DNA from: Clostridia bacterium
GTDB lineage: Bacteria; Bacillota; Clostridia; Oscillospirales; CAG-272
Reading direction: 5' to 3'
DNA length: 56,350 nucleotides
NCBI GenBank assembly: GCA_017407835.1
Contig: JAFQVV010000018.1
Coordinates: 1-56,350 of the forward strand
In this document: positions 50,097 to 56,350 of the stretch, in pieces
Layout of the letters: each line of letters begins with the position of its first letter
Numbering within the stretch: the stretch's first letter is position 1
Notes under the pieces: model-generated
What the model was told of the DNA's origin: nothing
What the model saw: only the letters and a program-made list of their open reading frames with translations
Databases searched by the model: none
Translations under genes and position numbers: made by a program

Positions 50097-50657
50097 TCAG
50101 CTTCCCTCCCCAAGATTGGGGAGACTTTCGTGCGCGAGGAGTTCTGTCAGATGCGGATCGGCGGCAGAGATCTCCATGGTAAACTTGTTTCGTTCAAGCC
50201 GTGCTCCTCTGATTTCGACGGTGTAATCCAGATAGAGAAATCCGCGCTCAAGCAATTCGTTGATGACACGGAAGGTGCGGATGCACAGCTCGAAGGGCAT
50301 ATACGCGGTGAGGTAAGAACAGATATGCTGGCGCCCCTGCTCAAAAACCATGACAGTCTCCACCGCACCTTCACGCATCATGGTGATCAGCCCCGGATTG
50401 TTTTGCGCAAAGCTGAGCTTGGTTTTTGTGCCTGCCATGCCGGTCAGTTCGGTTTCGTTGTATTCAACCGTAACGCGTCCGTCTTCGATGTAGAGTACGC
50501 CTTCGCTTGACAACTCAAAGATATCGTCCGACGCGTTATCCTCTCCCGAGAGCGCCATGCCCTGCGCCTCCAGATCGGCGCGGACCTTGGCCTGCACCAT
50601 TTCGGAGAGTGCAATCTGGCGGCTGGTGATTTTAATATTGATCTCGGTTCGTTTCAT
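50097..50657 (-). CDS. DUF1934 (YwiB-like) beta-barrel protein
   Basis: 186 residues, minus strand. YIEDGRVTVEYNETELTGMA, GTKTKLSFAQN and the VMVFEQGRQHICSYLTAY segment match DUF1934, a family of small calycin-like barrels with unknown ligand. It is the first gene of the operon with holA. Promoter TTGTCA-17-TATAAT (50725-50697 on the minus strand) lies 40 bp upstream. Confidence 0.88.
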   Translation of the reverse strand: MKRTEINIKITSRQIALSEMVQAKVRADLEAQGMALSGEDNASDDIFELSSEGVLYIEDGRVTVEYNETELTGMAGTKTKLSFAQNNPGLITMMREGAVETVMVFEQGRQHICSYLTAYMPFELCIRTFRVINELLERGFLYLDYTVEIRGARLERNKFTMEISAADPHLTELLAHESLPNLGEGS

Positions 50658-50696
50658 CTTGGTTAACCTCGTTTGTGCGCATATCGTATTGTTCCT

Positions 50697-50725
50697 ATTA
50701 TACCATAGTTCACGGGATTTGACAA
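50697..50725 (-). promoter_or_regulatory. Promoter of the DUF1934-holA operon
   Basis: Minus-strand TTGTCA (50725-50720), 17 bp, TATAAT (50702-50697), with a TGG before the -10. Confidence 0.8.
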
Positions 50726-50750
50726 GAGAGCGAATCGATTTTGCACAAGG

Positions 50751-50969
50751 TTATTCCTCTTCGCTGACTTCGATATTGAACTGTGCCAGCAGTTCGGGAA
50801 GGGAAAGCTCTTCCAGACATTCGGTATGAAAAAGTCTCCCGTCTGTTTCACGGACACGGGGCTGGGTTTCATAGATGATGTCTTCGCAATAGGCACAAAC
50901 GCCGATGGTTCGCTCTTCGGCGTTTGGGCAGGCAGAGGGGCAAATATAATGTTGGCAAATTTCGCACAT
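50751..50969 (-). CDS. Small zinc-ribbon-like protein
   Basis: 72 residues, minus strand; AAGGA 7 nt before the ATG. Cysteines come as CEIC, CPSAC, CAYC and a later His-Thr-Glu-Cys, forming one or two zinc knuckles, followed by an acidic helix. I do not recognise a family. It is divergent from the S24 repressor and likely regulated by it. Probably real, because it has an RBS and a good length. Confidence 0.6.
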   Translation of the reverse strand: MCEICQHYICPSACPNAEERTIGVCAYCEDIIYETQPRVRETDGRLFHTECLEELSLPELLAQFNIEVSEEE

Positions 50970-51011
50970 ATGTATTCCTTCTTTCTCGTGTTTGATCGAG
51001 AGATGTTTTCT

Positions 51012-51169
51012 TTGACATATTCAGCGCAACCCTCACTCGTTTTGTCAAAAAAATTGACATTCCTCGTGTAAAGAATAGCATGGCTGAATTTGGTTGTCAA
51101 GATATCAAACAAATAATTTTGAAAAAATTCAAAAAACATCTTGACGGTCAAAAAACTTGACGTTATAAT
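51012..51169. promoter_or_regulatory. Operator array and promoter of the S24 repressor
   Basis: Promoter TTGACG (51141-51146), 17 bp, TATAAT (51164-51169). The -35 is part of TTGACGGTCAA (51141-51151), a palindrome TTGAC-N-GTCAA, and another TTGACG begins at 51157. Further TTGACA/TGTCAA copies lie at 51012, 51043, 51054 (TGTCAA-N5-TTGACA) and 51095. Together they look like binding sites of the repressor, controlling itself and the divergent zinc-ribbon gene. Confidence 0.65.
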
Positions 51170-51220
51170 AAAATAGACAAAGTTATGAGTACCCAGACAA
51201 AAACGAAAGGATAAGATATT

Positions 51221-51829
51221 ATGTTGAAGCTGAAGGAAATCCGCCGCGCGGCCGGGTTCAACCAGGCTGAATTGGCAGCATGCATCGGCGTGAGTCGCTC
51301 GGCCATTGCGATGTGGGAGAGTGGGGCGAGCCAGCCCGATTTGGAAAAGCTCTCGAAACTGTCGGATGTGCTCGGCGTGTCGGTCGAGCGGTTGTTGGGC
51401 AGGGAAGAGACACTTTCCCGCGGCGTGAGGATTCCCGTGTACGGCAGTGTCGCGGCGGGCGTGCCGATTGAGGCGGTTACCGATTACGATGCCGACAATC
51501 CGGATGATTGGGAGGAGATTGATGCCCGCATGGCATCCTCGGGCGAATTTATGGCACTGCGGATCAAGGGCAGCAGTATGGAGCCCCGTTTTGCCGAAGG
51601 GGACGTTGTGATTGTGCGGCGCCAGCCCGATGCCGAATCGGGAGATATTGTCATTGTCATGGTGGGGGAGGACGAGGCAACCTGTAAACAGCTGCGGAAA
51701 ACATCCGACGGCGTGATGCTGGTATCCTTTAATCCTGCGTATCCCCCCATGTTCTATTCCCGCCGTTCCTGCGCGGCGCTGCCTGTGCGCATTCTTGGCC
51801 GCGTGGTCGAGCTGCGGGCGAAATTTTGA
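51221..51829 (+). CDS. XRE-S24 family repressor, LexA/HdiR-like
   Basis: 202 residues: N-terminal HTH (FNQAELAACIGVSRSAIAMW), linker, then the S24 peptidase domain with catalytic Ser in GSSMEPRFAEGD and Lys in ATCKQLRK. A likely self-cleavage site AAGVP (Ala-Gly) is present. It would be cleaved when DNA damage activates RecA, releasing its targets. The HTH is Cro/CI-type rather than the winged helix of LexA, so it is an HdiR/CI-like repressor. Operators are visible upstream. Confidence 0.88.
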   Translation: MLKLKEIRRAAGFNQAELAACIGVSRSAIAMWESGASQPDLEKLSKLSDVLGVSVERLLGREETLSRGVRIPVYGSVAAGVPIEAVTDYDADNPDDWEEIDARMASSGEFMALRIKGSSMEPRFAEGDVVIVRRQPDAESGDIVIVMVGEDEATCKQLRKTSDGVMLVSFNPAYPPMFYSRRSCAALPVRILGRVVELRAKF

Positions 51830-51898
51830 GTTTTTAATAACATACAATCCACTGTTAAAAAGCACAAAATATTCTTGATTTTTTGTGTAAAACGCATA

Positions 51899-51927
51899 TT
51901 GTCTGGAAGGGTGTTAGCGGCTATAAT
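51899..51927 (+). promoter_or_regulatory. Promoter of the Gfo/Idh gene
   Basis: TTGTCT (51899-51904), 17 bp, TATAAT (51922-51927), followed by AAGGAGG before the ATG at 51961. Confidence 0.8.
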
Positions 51928-51960
51928 TATGATATAAAATTCCATAAGGAGGAATTGATT

Positions 51961-53235
51961 ATGGCAAACAAACCGAGAATCGGTATTTTTGGCTGCTGGC
52001 GCGGTCTTGCAATGGCAAAATATGTGTCATCTTCGGGCGGCGAAATTGTTGCGGTCTGTGACCACAACCCCGCAAGACTGGAGGATGGAAAGAAATATCT
52101 TGTCGAAGGCGGCGTGGCATACAGCAACTTTGATGAATTCATCAATCATGAGATGGATGGCGTATATGTTGCCAACTATTTCGACCAGCATGTTCCGTAT
52201 GTTATCCGTCTGATGGAGCGGGGCATCAATGTCTGCATTGAGCCCATCTGCGGTTCTACCATGGCGCAGATCGTAGAATTGGTTCGTGCGGTTGAGAAGT
52301 ATCGTGACCGCGCATTCTTCATGTTCGGTGAGAACTATCAGTATACCCCTGCAATTCAGGAGATGAAGCGCATTTATCAGAGCGGCAAGCTGGGCGATTT
52401 GCTGTATGCACACGGTGAATATGTGCACCCCGCTTCCGCTGCCGAGCGCACCCGTTTGGCACCCGGTCCCAACCACTGGCGCAACTCGCTTCCCTCAACA
52501 TACTATAACTCGCATTCTCTTGCACCCCTGATGTATGTAACCGATACCATGCCCAAGGTTGTTATGGCACAGGCGGTACATTCTGAGGACTATCATCGCG
52601 GTGTTGCACGTATGGCTGACCCCTTTGGTGTCATGATGACGCAGATGGACAACGGAACTGTCTTTACAACCACAGGCTGCGTCAGCGGATCGGTTCACGG
52701 CAACTGGTATCGTTTTGCGTGCTTCCGCGGCGGCATGGAGACCGTTCGCTATGATGAATCGGTGATTGCTGTTCGCTATAACAGTTTTGCAAAGCCGGAG
52801 GGTGAGCCTCGCTACAATGCATATACTCCCGAACCTCCCTTTGACGCTGACAAGTCCCGTGGATCGGGACACGGTGGTGCGGATTATTTTGTCGTGCGTG
52901 AGTTTATTCGCTGCATCGAAGAAGGCACCCAGCCTTACAATGATGTTTATCGCGGTGTTGCAATGGCATCTGTTGCAATTCTCGGCTGGCGTTCTGTTCT
53001 TGAGGGCGGTGTCCCCTATGCAATTCCCGATTTCCATGATGAGAAGGAACTGCTTAAATGGGAAAAGGATACCCGTTCGCCTTTCCTTGACGCGAATGGA
53101 AGTCGTACGCTGCCGTCAATGGTGCGTCAGGATTGGACAATTAACCCCGAGGATGCGGCTGCAGCAAAGGCGATTTGGGATGATCCCAAGCTCTTTACCG
53201 ACTACAGCTGGCCCGGCAAGGAACTGGGCAAGTAA
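51961..53235 (+). CDS. Gfo/Idh/MocA family oxidoreductase
   Basis: 424 residues from the ATG at 51961, chosen after AAGGAGG; an upstream ATG at 51883 lies before the promoter. Rossmann N-terminus IGIFGCWRGLAMAKYVSSSG, then VAVCDHNPARLEDG and MDGVYVANYFDQH. The usual EKP motif is replaced by VCIEPICG, with no Lys at the catalytic position. The substrate is a sugar or inositol derivative in most relatives. It is a stand-alone gene with a terminator. Confidence 0.88.
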   Translation: MANKPRIGIFGCWRGLAMAKYVSSSGGEIVAVCDHNPARLEDGKKYLVEGGVAYSNFDEFINHEMDGVYVANYFDQHVPYVIRLMERGINVCIEPICGSTMAQIVELVRAVEKYRDRAFFMFGENYQYTPAIQEMKRIYQSGKLGDLLYAHGEYVHPASAAERTRLAPGPNHWRNSLPSTYYNSHSLAPLMYVTDTMPKVVMAQAVHSEDYHRGVARMADPFGVMMTQMDNGTVFTTTGCVSGSVHGNWYRFACFRGGMETVRYDESVIAVRYNSFAKPEGEPRYNAYTPEPPFDADKSRGSGHGGADYFVVREFIRCIEEGTQPYNDVYRGVAMASVAILGWRSVLEGGVPYAIPDFHDEKELLKWEKDTRSPFLDANGSRTLPSMVRQDWTINPEDAAAAKAIWDDPKLFTDYSWPGKELGK

Positions 53236-53270
53236 AATACTCCCGCATTGCACATTTGCGGCAATGCCCG

Positions 53271-53306
53271 CGAGCCGAGTACCGTACGGTGCTCGGCTCG
53301 TTTTTT
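53271..53306 (+). terminator. Terminator of the Gfo/Idh gene
   Basis: CGAGCCGAGTACC (53271-53283) with GGTGCTCGGCTCG (53288-53300), one G-U pair, followed by TTTTTT. Confidence 0.9.
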
Positions 53307-53402
53307 CGTGCGGCATTGTTTTCTGCCTTTCTCTTTACTTTTGAGGATTTTTGTGGTATACTGTGATAGATTATGGAAAGAATTTTCCCGAAAGGAACGG
53401 TT

Positions 53403-53843
53403 ATGACTGCATCTTCGACTTCTCCCGCAGCCCTCGCCTATCTCGGCGATGCTGTTTGTGAGCTCTGCGTGCGCGAATTGTTGGTTGGGCTTGGCCTTGG
53501 CTCATCAGCACGCTTGAATCGGTTTGCACTTGGATTTGTCCGTGCGTCGGCGCAGGCTGATGCGATGCGCCGCATCTTGCCCCTTCTGTCCGACGAGGAG
53601 TCTGCATTCTTTCGGCTTGGCCGCAATCACAGCACGGCGAATGTGCCCAAAAGTGCAACGATGCAGGAATATCGATGGGCCACAGGTTTTGAGGCATTGC
53701 TTGCCGCCCTTTGGCTTGAGCGCAGAACCGATCGACTGCATGAGCTGTTTGCGCTTGCCTATGCACCGCAGATTACTGCCCTTCGAGAAGAGCTCGGACT
53801 TCCCCCTGTATCGGATATTGACAGAAAGGATGATCCTTCATGA
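53403..53843 (+). CDS. mrnC: Mini-ribonuclease III
   Basis: 146 residues from the ATG at 53403 (AAAGGA upstream); the ATG at 53373 is only 11 bp from the -10 TATACT (53357-53362). AYLGDAVCELCVRE and NHSTANVPKSATMQEYRWATGFEALLAALWL match MrnC, including the RNase III acidic residues. It matures 23S rRNA in Bacillus. It overlaps wecB by 4 bp. In most genomes it stands beside cysS; here that link is absent. Confidence 0.9.
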   Translation: MTASSTSPAALAYLGDAVCELCVRELLVGLGLGSSARLNRFALGFVRASAQADAMRRILPLLSDEESAFFRLGRNHSTANVPKSATMQEYRWATGFEALLAALWLERRTDRLHELFALAYAPQITALREELGLPPVSDIDRKDDPS

Positions 53844-54973
53844 AGCGTAAGCCCCATATTATGTGCGTTTTCGGAACCCGCCCCGATGCGGTAAAAATGT
53901 GCCCGCTTGTCCTTGAACTGCAGCGCCGCACCGATCTGCGCACCACGGTGACACTGACTGCACAGCATCGGGAGATGCTGGACGCGGTGACGGCACTTTT
54001 CGGTGTGCAGGCTGACTATGACCTCAACATCATGAAGCCGGCGCAAACTCTGCAGAGCATCACTGCCGATATTCTGGATGGCATGACGCGCGTCCTTCGT
54101 GAAGCAAAGCCCGATTTGGTTCTTGTGCATGGGGATACGTCGACCTGTTTTGTGTCAGCATTGGCTGCGTTTTATGAAAAAATCCCTGTCGGGCACGTTG
54201 AGGCAGGTCTGCGCAGCTTTGATCGATATTCGCCTTTCCCCGAGGAGATGAACCGTTGTCTGGTCGGACGCTTAGCCGAGCTGCATTTCGCACCCACCCC
54301 GCAAAATCGCGCCAATCTGGCTGCCGAGGGGATTACCGAGGGTGTGTATGTGACGGGCAATACCGTTATTGATGCTTTTGCTTATACGGTACGCGAGGAT
54401 TATCGTTTCTCCGACGAAAAACTGCGCGCCATCGACTTTGATGCCCCCGGTCGGCGATACATTACTCTGACCGCGCACCGCCGCGAAAATCAGGGCGAGG
54501 GAATTGCGGCGATCTGCCGTGCTGCTCGCCGCATTGTGGAAGCGCACCCCGATATTACGGTGATCTATCCCGTTCACCTCTCACCCGCGGTGCGCAATAC
54601 TGTTTTCCCCCTGCTGCAGGGGCATGAGCGAATTGTCCTTTGTGATCCCGTTGGACTTGGAGATATGCACAATCTCCTTGCAAAATCGACCTTGGTTCTC
54701 ACCGATTCGGGCGGCTTGCAGGAGGAGGCGCCCTCGCTGGGGGTTCCCGTTCTGGTGTTGCGTACCGAGACCGAGCGTCCCGAGGCGGTTGAGGCAGGCA
54801 CGGTCAAAGTGGTTGGTGTCGATGGGGATGTTATTGTTGCAGAGGCCGAACGCCTGCTGACCGATTCTGATGCGTATGCCGCCATGGCGCACGCAGTCAA
54901 TCCCTACGGAGATGGACATGCAAGTGAGCGCATTGCTGATGCCATTACGGCGTGGGCGGCGGCGCGAGCGTGA
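53840..54973 (+). CDS. wecB: UDP-N-acetylglucosamine 2-epimerase (non-hydrolysing)
   Basis: 377 residues. CVFGTRPDAVKMCPLV, VHGDTSTCF, HVEAGLRSFDRYSPFPEEMN, TAHRRENQGEG and LTDSGGLQEEAPSLGVPVLV are the conserved blocks. It interconverts UDP-GlcNAc and UDP-ManNAc, feeding teichoic acid or capsule synthesis. The start overlaps the mrnC stop (ATGA). The epimerase may thus be translationally coupled to MrnC. Confidence 0.95.
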   Translation: MKRKPHIMCVFGTRPDAVKMCPLVLELQRRTDLRTTVTLTAQHREMLDAVTALFGVQADYDLNIMKPAQTLQSITADILDGMTRVLREAKPDLVLVHGDTSTCFVSALAAFYEKIPVGHVEAGLRSFDRYSPFPEEMNRCLVGRLAELHFAPTPQNRANLAAEGITEGVYVTGNTVIDAFAYTVREDYRFSDEKLRAIDFDAPGRRYITLTAHRRENQGEGIAAICRAARRIVEAHPDITVIYPVHLSPAVRNTVFPLLQGHERIVLCDPVGLGDMHNLLAKSTLVLTDSGGLQEEAPSLGVPVLVLRTETERPEAVEAGTVKVVGVDGDVIVAEAERLLTDSDAYAAMAHAVNPYGDGHASERIADAITAWAAARA

Positions 54974-55021
54974 ACAATGCCGAAAAAACGAATGCTATTT
55001 TAAAAAGGAGTATGTAATATA

Positions 55022-55504
55022 ATGAAGATTTCCATTCAAGTCCGCGATTACGGCACCATGATTGCAGAGCTTTATCCCGAGAAGGCACCCCAAACGGTGG
55101 AGAACTTCCTGGGGCTCATCGACCGCGGCTTCTTCGACGGGCTGATTTTCCACCGCATTATTGCCGGCTTTATGATTCAGGGCGGCGGGTACGACGAGGA
55201 TATGCGCCACAAGGATGCCCCTTCCATTTACGGTGAGTTTGCGTCAAACGGCTTTGCGCAGAACGACTTGCGCCATACACGCGGCGTGTTGTCGATGGCG
55301 CGCACCATGATCCCCAATTCGGCATCCTCGCAATTCTTTATCATGCACGATGCGGCCCCGCATCTGGATGGACAGTATGCGGGATTTGGTTGTGTGATTG
55401 AGGGCCTGGATGTCGTTGACGCGATTGCAACCGTGCCTACCGACTATCAGGATTGCCCCCGATTCCCGGTTGTGATTGAGCGTATTTGCCGCTTGGGTGA
55501 GTAA
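55022..55504 (+). CDS. Peptidyl-prolyl cis-trans isomerase (cyclophilin)
   Basis: 160 residues. KAPQTVENFLGLIDRGFFDG, IFHRIIAGFMIQGG and SQFFIMHDAAPHLDGQYAGFG carry the cyclophilin active-site residues (the FHR and Q of the core). No signal peptide, so cytosolic. RBS AAAAAGGAG 10 nt upstream. It accelerates proline isomerisation during folding. Confidence 0.95.
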   Translation: MKISIQVRDYGTMIAELYPEKAPQTVENFLGLIDRGFFDGLIFHRIIAGFMIQGGGYDEDMRHKDAPSIYGEFASNGFAQNDLRHTRGVLSMARTMIPNSASSQFFIMHDAAPHLDGQYAGFGCVIEGLDVVDAIATVPTDYQDCPRFPVVIERICRLGE

Positions 55505-55793
55505 AAAACTTGTGTATCTGCAAAAAATATTTGCAAATTGTCGCGGATGTGGTGTATTGATAACAATGTTCGTGCGGAAGTGAGAGGACTGCCCGTTTGG
55601 CAGATGTCAATATTTGACGCGCAGGCAGCGTTGCTCTCACCGTTCAAAAAAAATTTACCTTTTTTTGCAAAAAGTACTGGTAAAATTCAGAGAACTATGG
55701 TATAATAATCGGTGCGGCGGACATAGGAGATGTTTTCTGTGCCCGTAGCTTTCCTATGCCTAAACTAAAAATCATAAATGGAGGAATTAAGCA
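55505..55793 (+). promoter_or_regulatory. Intergenic region with a branched hairpin and the ppdK promoter
   Basis: No gene. GTGAGAG (55580-55586) pairs with CTCTCAC (55634-55640) and encloses two small stems, CTGCC/GGCAG (55589-55603) and GTCAA/TTGAC (55606-55618). An extended -10, TGGTATAAT (TATAAT at 55701-55706), is the likely ppdK promoter. CATAGGA (55722-55728) and TCCTATG (55752-55758) form a leader stem. Confidence 0.55.
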
Positions 55794-56350
55794 ATGTCCA
55801 AAAAGTATGTTTACCTTTTCTCCGAGGGCGACGCTTCCATGCGTGAGCTGCTCGGCGGTAAGGGCGCAAACTTGGCTGAGATGACCAAGCTCGGCCTCCC
55901 CGTTCCCCAGGGCTTCACCATTTCCACTGAGGCTTGCACCAAGTACTACGAGGACGGCCGTCAGATCAACGCTGACATCCAGGCTGAAATCAATGAGTAC
56001 ATCGTCAAGATGGAAGAGATCACCGGCAAGAAGTTCGGTGATAAGGAGAACCCCCTGCTCGTTTCCGTTCGTTCCGGCGCCCGCGCATCCATGCCCGGTA
56101 TGATGGATACCATCCTCAACCTCGGTCTCAATGAGGACGTAGTTAAGGTTATGGCTGAGAAGTCCGGCAATGCTCGCTGGGCTTACGACTGCTACCGCCG
56201 CTTCATCCAGATGTACTCCGACGTCGTTATGGAAGTCGGTAAGAAGTACTTCGAGGAGCTCATCGATAAGATGAAGGAAGAGAAGGGCGTTAAGCTTGAC
56301 GTTGAACTGACCGCTGACGACCTCAAGGAGCTGGCTGAGCAGTTCAAGGC
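55794..56350 (+). CDS. ppdK: Pyruvate, phosphate dikinase (3' truncated by window)
   Basis: The first 185 residues are visible; the frame is open to the window end. [40 protein letters not shown] and [20 protein letters not shown] are the N-terminal ATP-binding domain of PPDK. It interconverts pyruvate and phosphoenolpyruvate using ATP and phosphate, a PPi-yielding glycolytic step typical of anaerobic clostridia. Start ATG after GGAGGAATT. Codon use is strongly biased, typical of a highly expressed gene. Confidence 0.95.
   Translation, partial: MSKKYVYLFSEGDASMRELLGGKGANLAEMTKLGLPVPQGFTISTEACTKYYEDGRQINADIQAEINEYIVKMEEITGKKFGDKENPLLVSVRSGARASMPGMMDTILNLGLNEDVVKVMAEKSGNARWAYDCYRRFIQMYSDVVMEVGKKYFEELIDKMKEEKGVKLDVELTADDLKELAEQFK

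Noticed and set aside
50663..51865. A 400-residue open frame on the minus strand across the S24 repressor
   Set aside because: It covers the repressor promoter, its operators and the zinc-ribbon gene; composition is mixed and no domain is seen.

Overview
The window joins a low-GC accessory region (positions 1 to about 19,850) to a higher-GC block of housekeeping genes (about 20,600 to the end). The core genes point to an anaerobic, low-complexity-envelope Gram-positive of class Clostridia, probably near the Oscillospirales/Ruminococcaceae: rimP-nusA-ylxR-L7Ae-infB, mreBCD-PBP2, an oxygen-sensitive class III ribonucleotide reductase, pyruvate phosphate dikinase, a DUF4093 RNase M5-like protein, DUF1934, DUF6514 and strong AAGGAGG ribosome binding sites. 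The genus cannot be named from the sequence alone.

Accessory region, left module (1-8688): one tightly packed operon, with most genes overlapping, encodes a pair of half-size ABC exporters (the first truncated by the window edge), a PF14907-like nucleotidyltransferase, a thymidylate-kinase-like P-loop kinase, an acyl carrier protein, an AMP-forming acyl ligase, a CYTH-domain protein, a BtrH-N-like papain-fold protein and a small nitroreductase. No precursor peptide is visible in it. Then come an AraC-type regulator (8846-9760) and an XRE regulator (9970-10311).

Accessory region, right module (10,511-19,241): a small unknown protein, a radical SAM/SPASM peptide maturase, a second acyl carrier protein, two very small Cys-rich peptides (46 and 50 residues) sharing a YDGE...C-x4-C-x-GGGNNC core, a perfect intrinsic terminator, a second ABC exporter pair, a cytosolic subtilisin fused to a DUF1611-like P-loop domain, and a second BtrH-N-like protein. 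This looks like a ribosomally made, radical-SAM-modified, Cys-rich peptide system, related as far as I remember to the CcpM/CLI_3235 type, with an acyl-carrier branch. The two modules share the pair acyl carrier protein plus BtrH-like protein, and only the left one has an acyl ligase. Three promoters (araC, xre, and the right-hand operon) each carry two TATCT(G/C)-N4-TA half-sites exactly 21 bp apart, placed 31-32 bp before the -35 box, so the two regulators and the peptide operon look like a single regulon. I consider this the most exciting part of the window.

Boundary (19,242-20,660): an XRE regulator whose Shine-Dalgarno lies in a 12-bp hairpin, a convergent DUF6514 gene, and about 800 bp without a convincing gene but with several strong inverted repeats, ending in the promoter and leader hairpin of rimP.

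Core region: translation/transcription factors (20,661-25,937; infB has large coding tandem repeats), Nudix, a preQ1-I riboswitch with queT, uppP, rarA, mnmG, nrdG and nrdD (with a fused C-terminal redoxin and NrdR-like boxes), a CNNM/CorC membrane protein, a thioredoxin-reductase-like enzyme, proBA on the minus strand, zapA, a U32 peptidase, maf, mreBCD, PBP2, nth, a minus-strand operon DUF1934-holA-rnmV-like, a small zinc-ribbon protein divergent from an S24 repressor with an operator array, a Gfo/Idh oxidoreductase, mrnC, wecB, a cyclophilin and the start of ppdK. A dispersed hairpin-rich repeat family appears three times between core genes.
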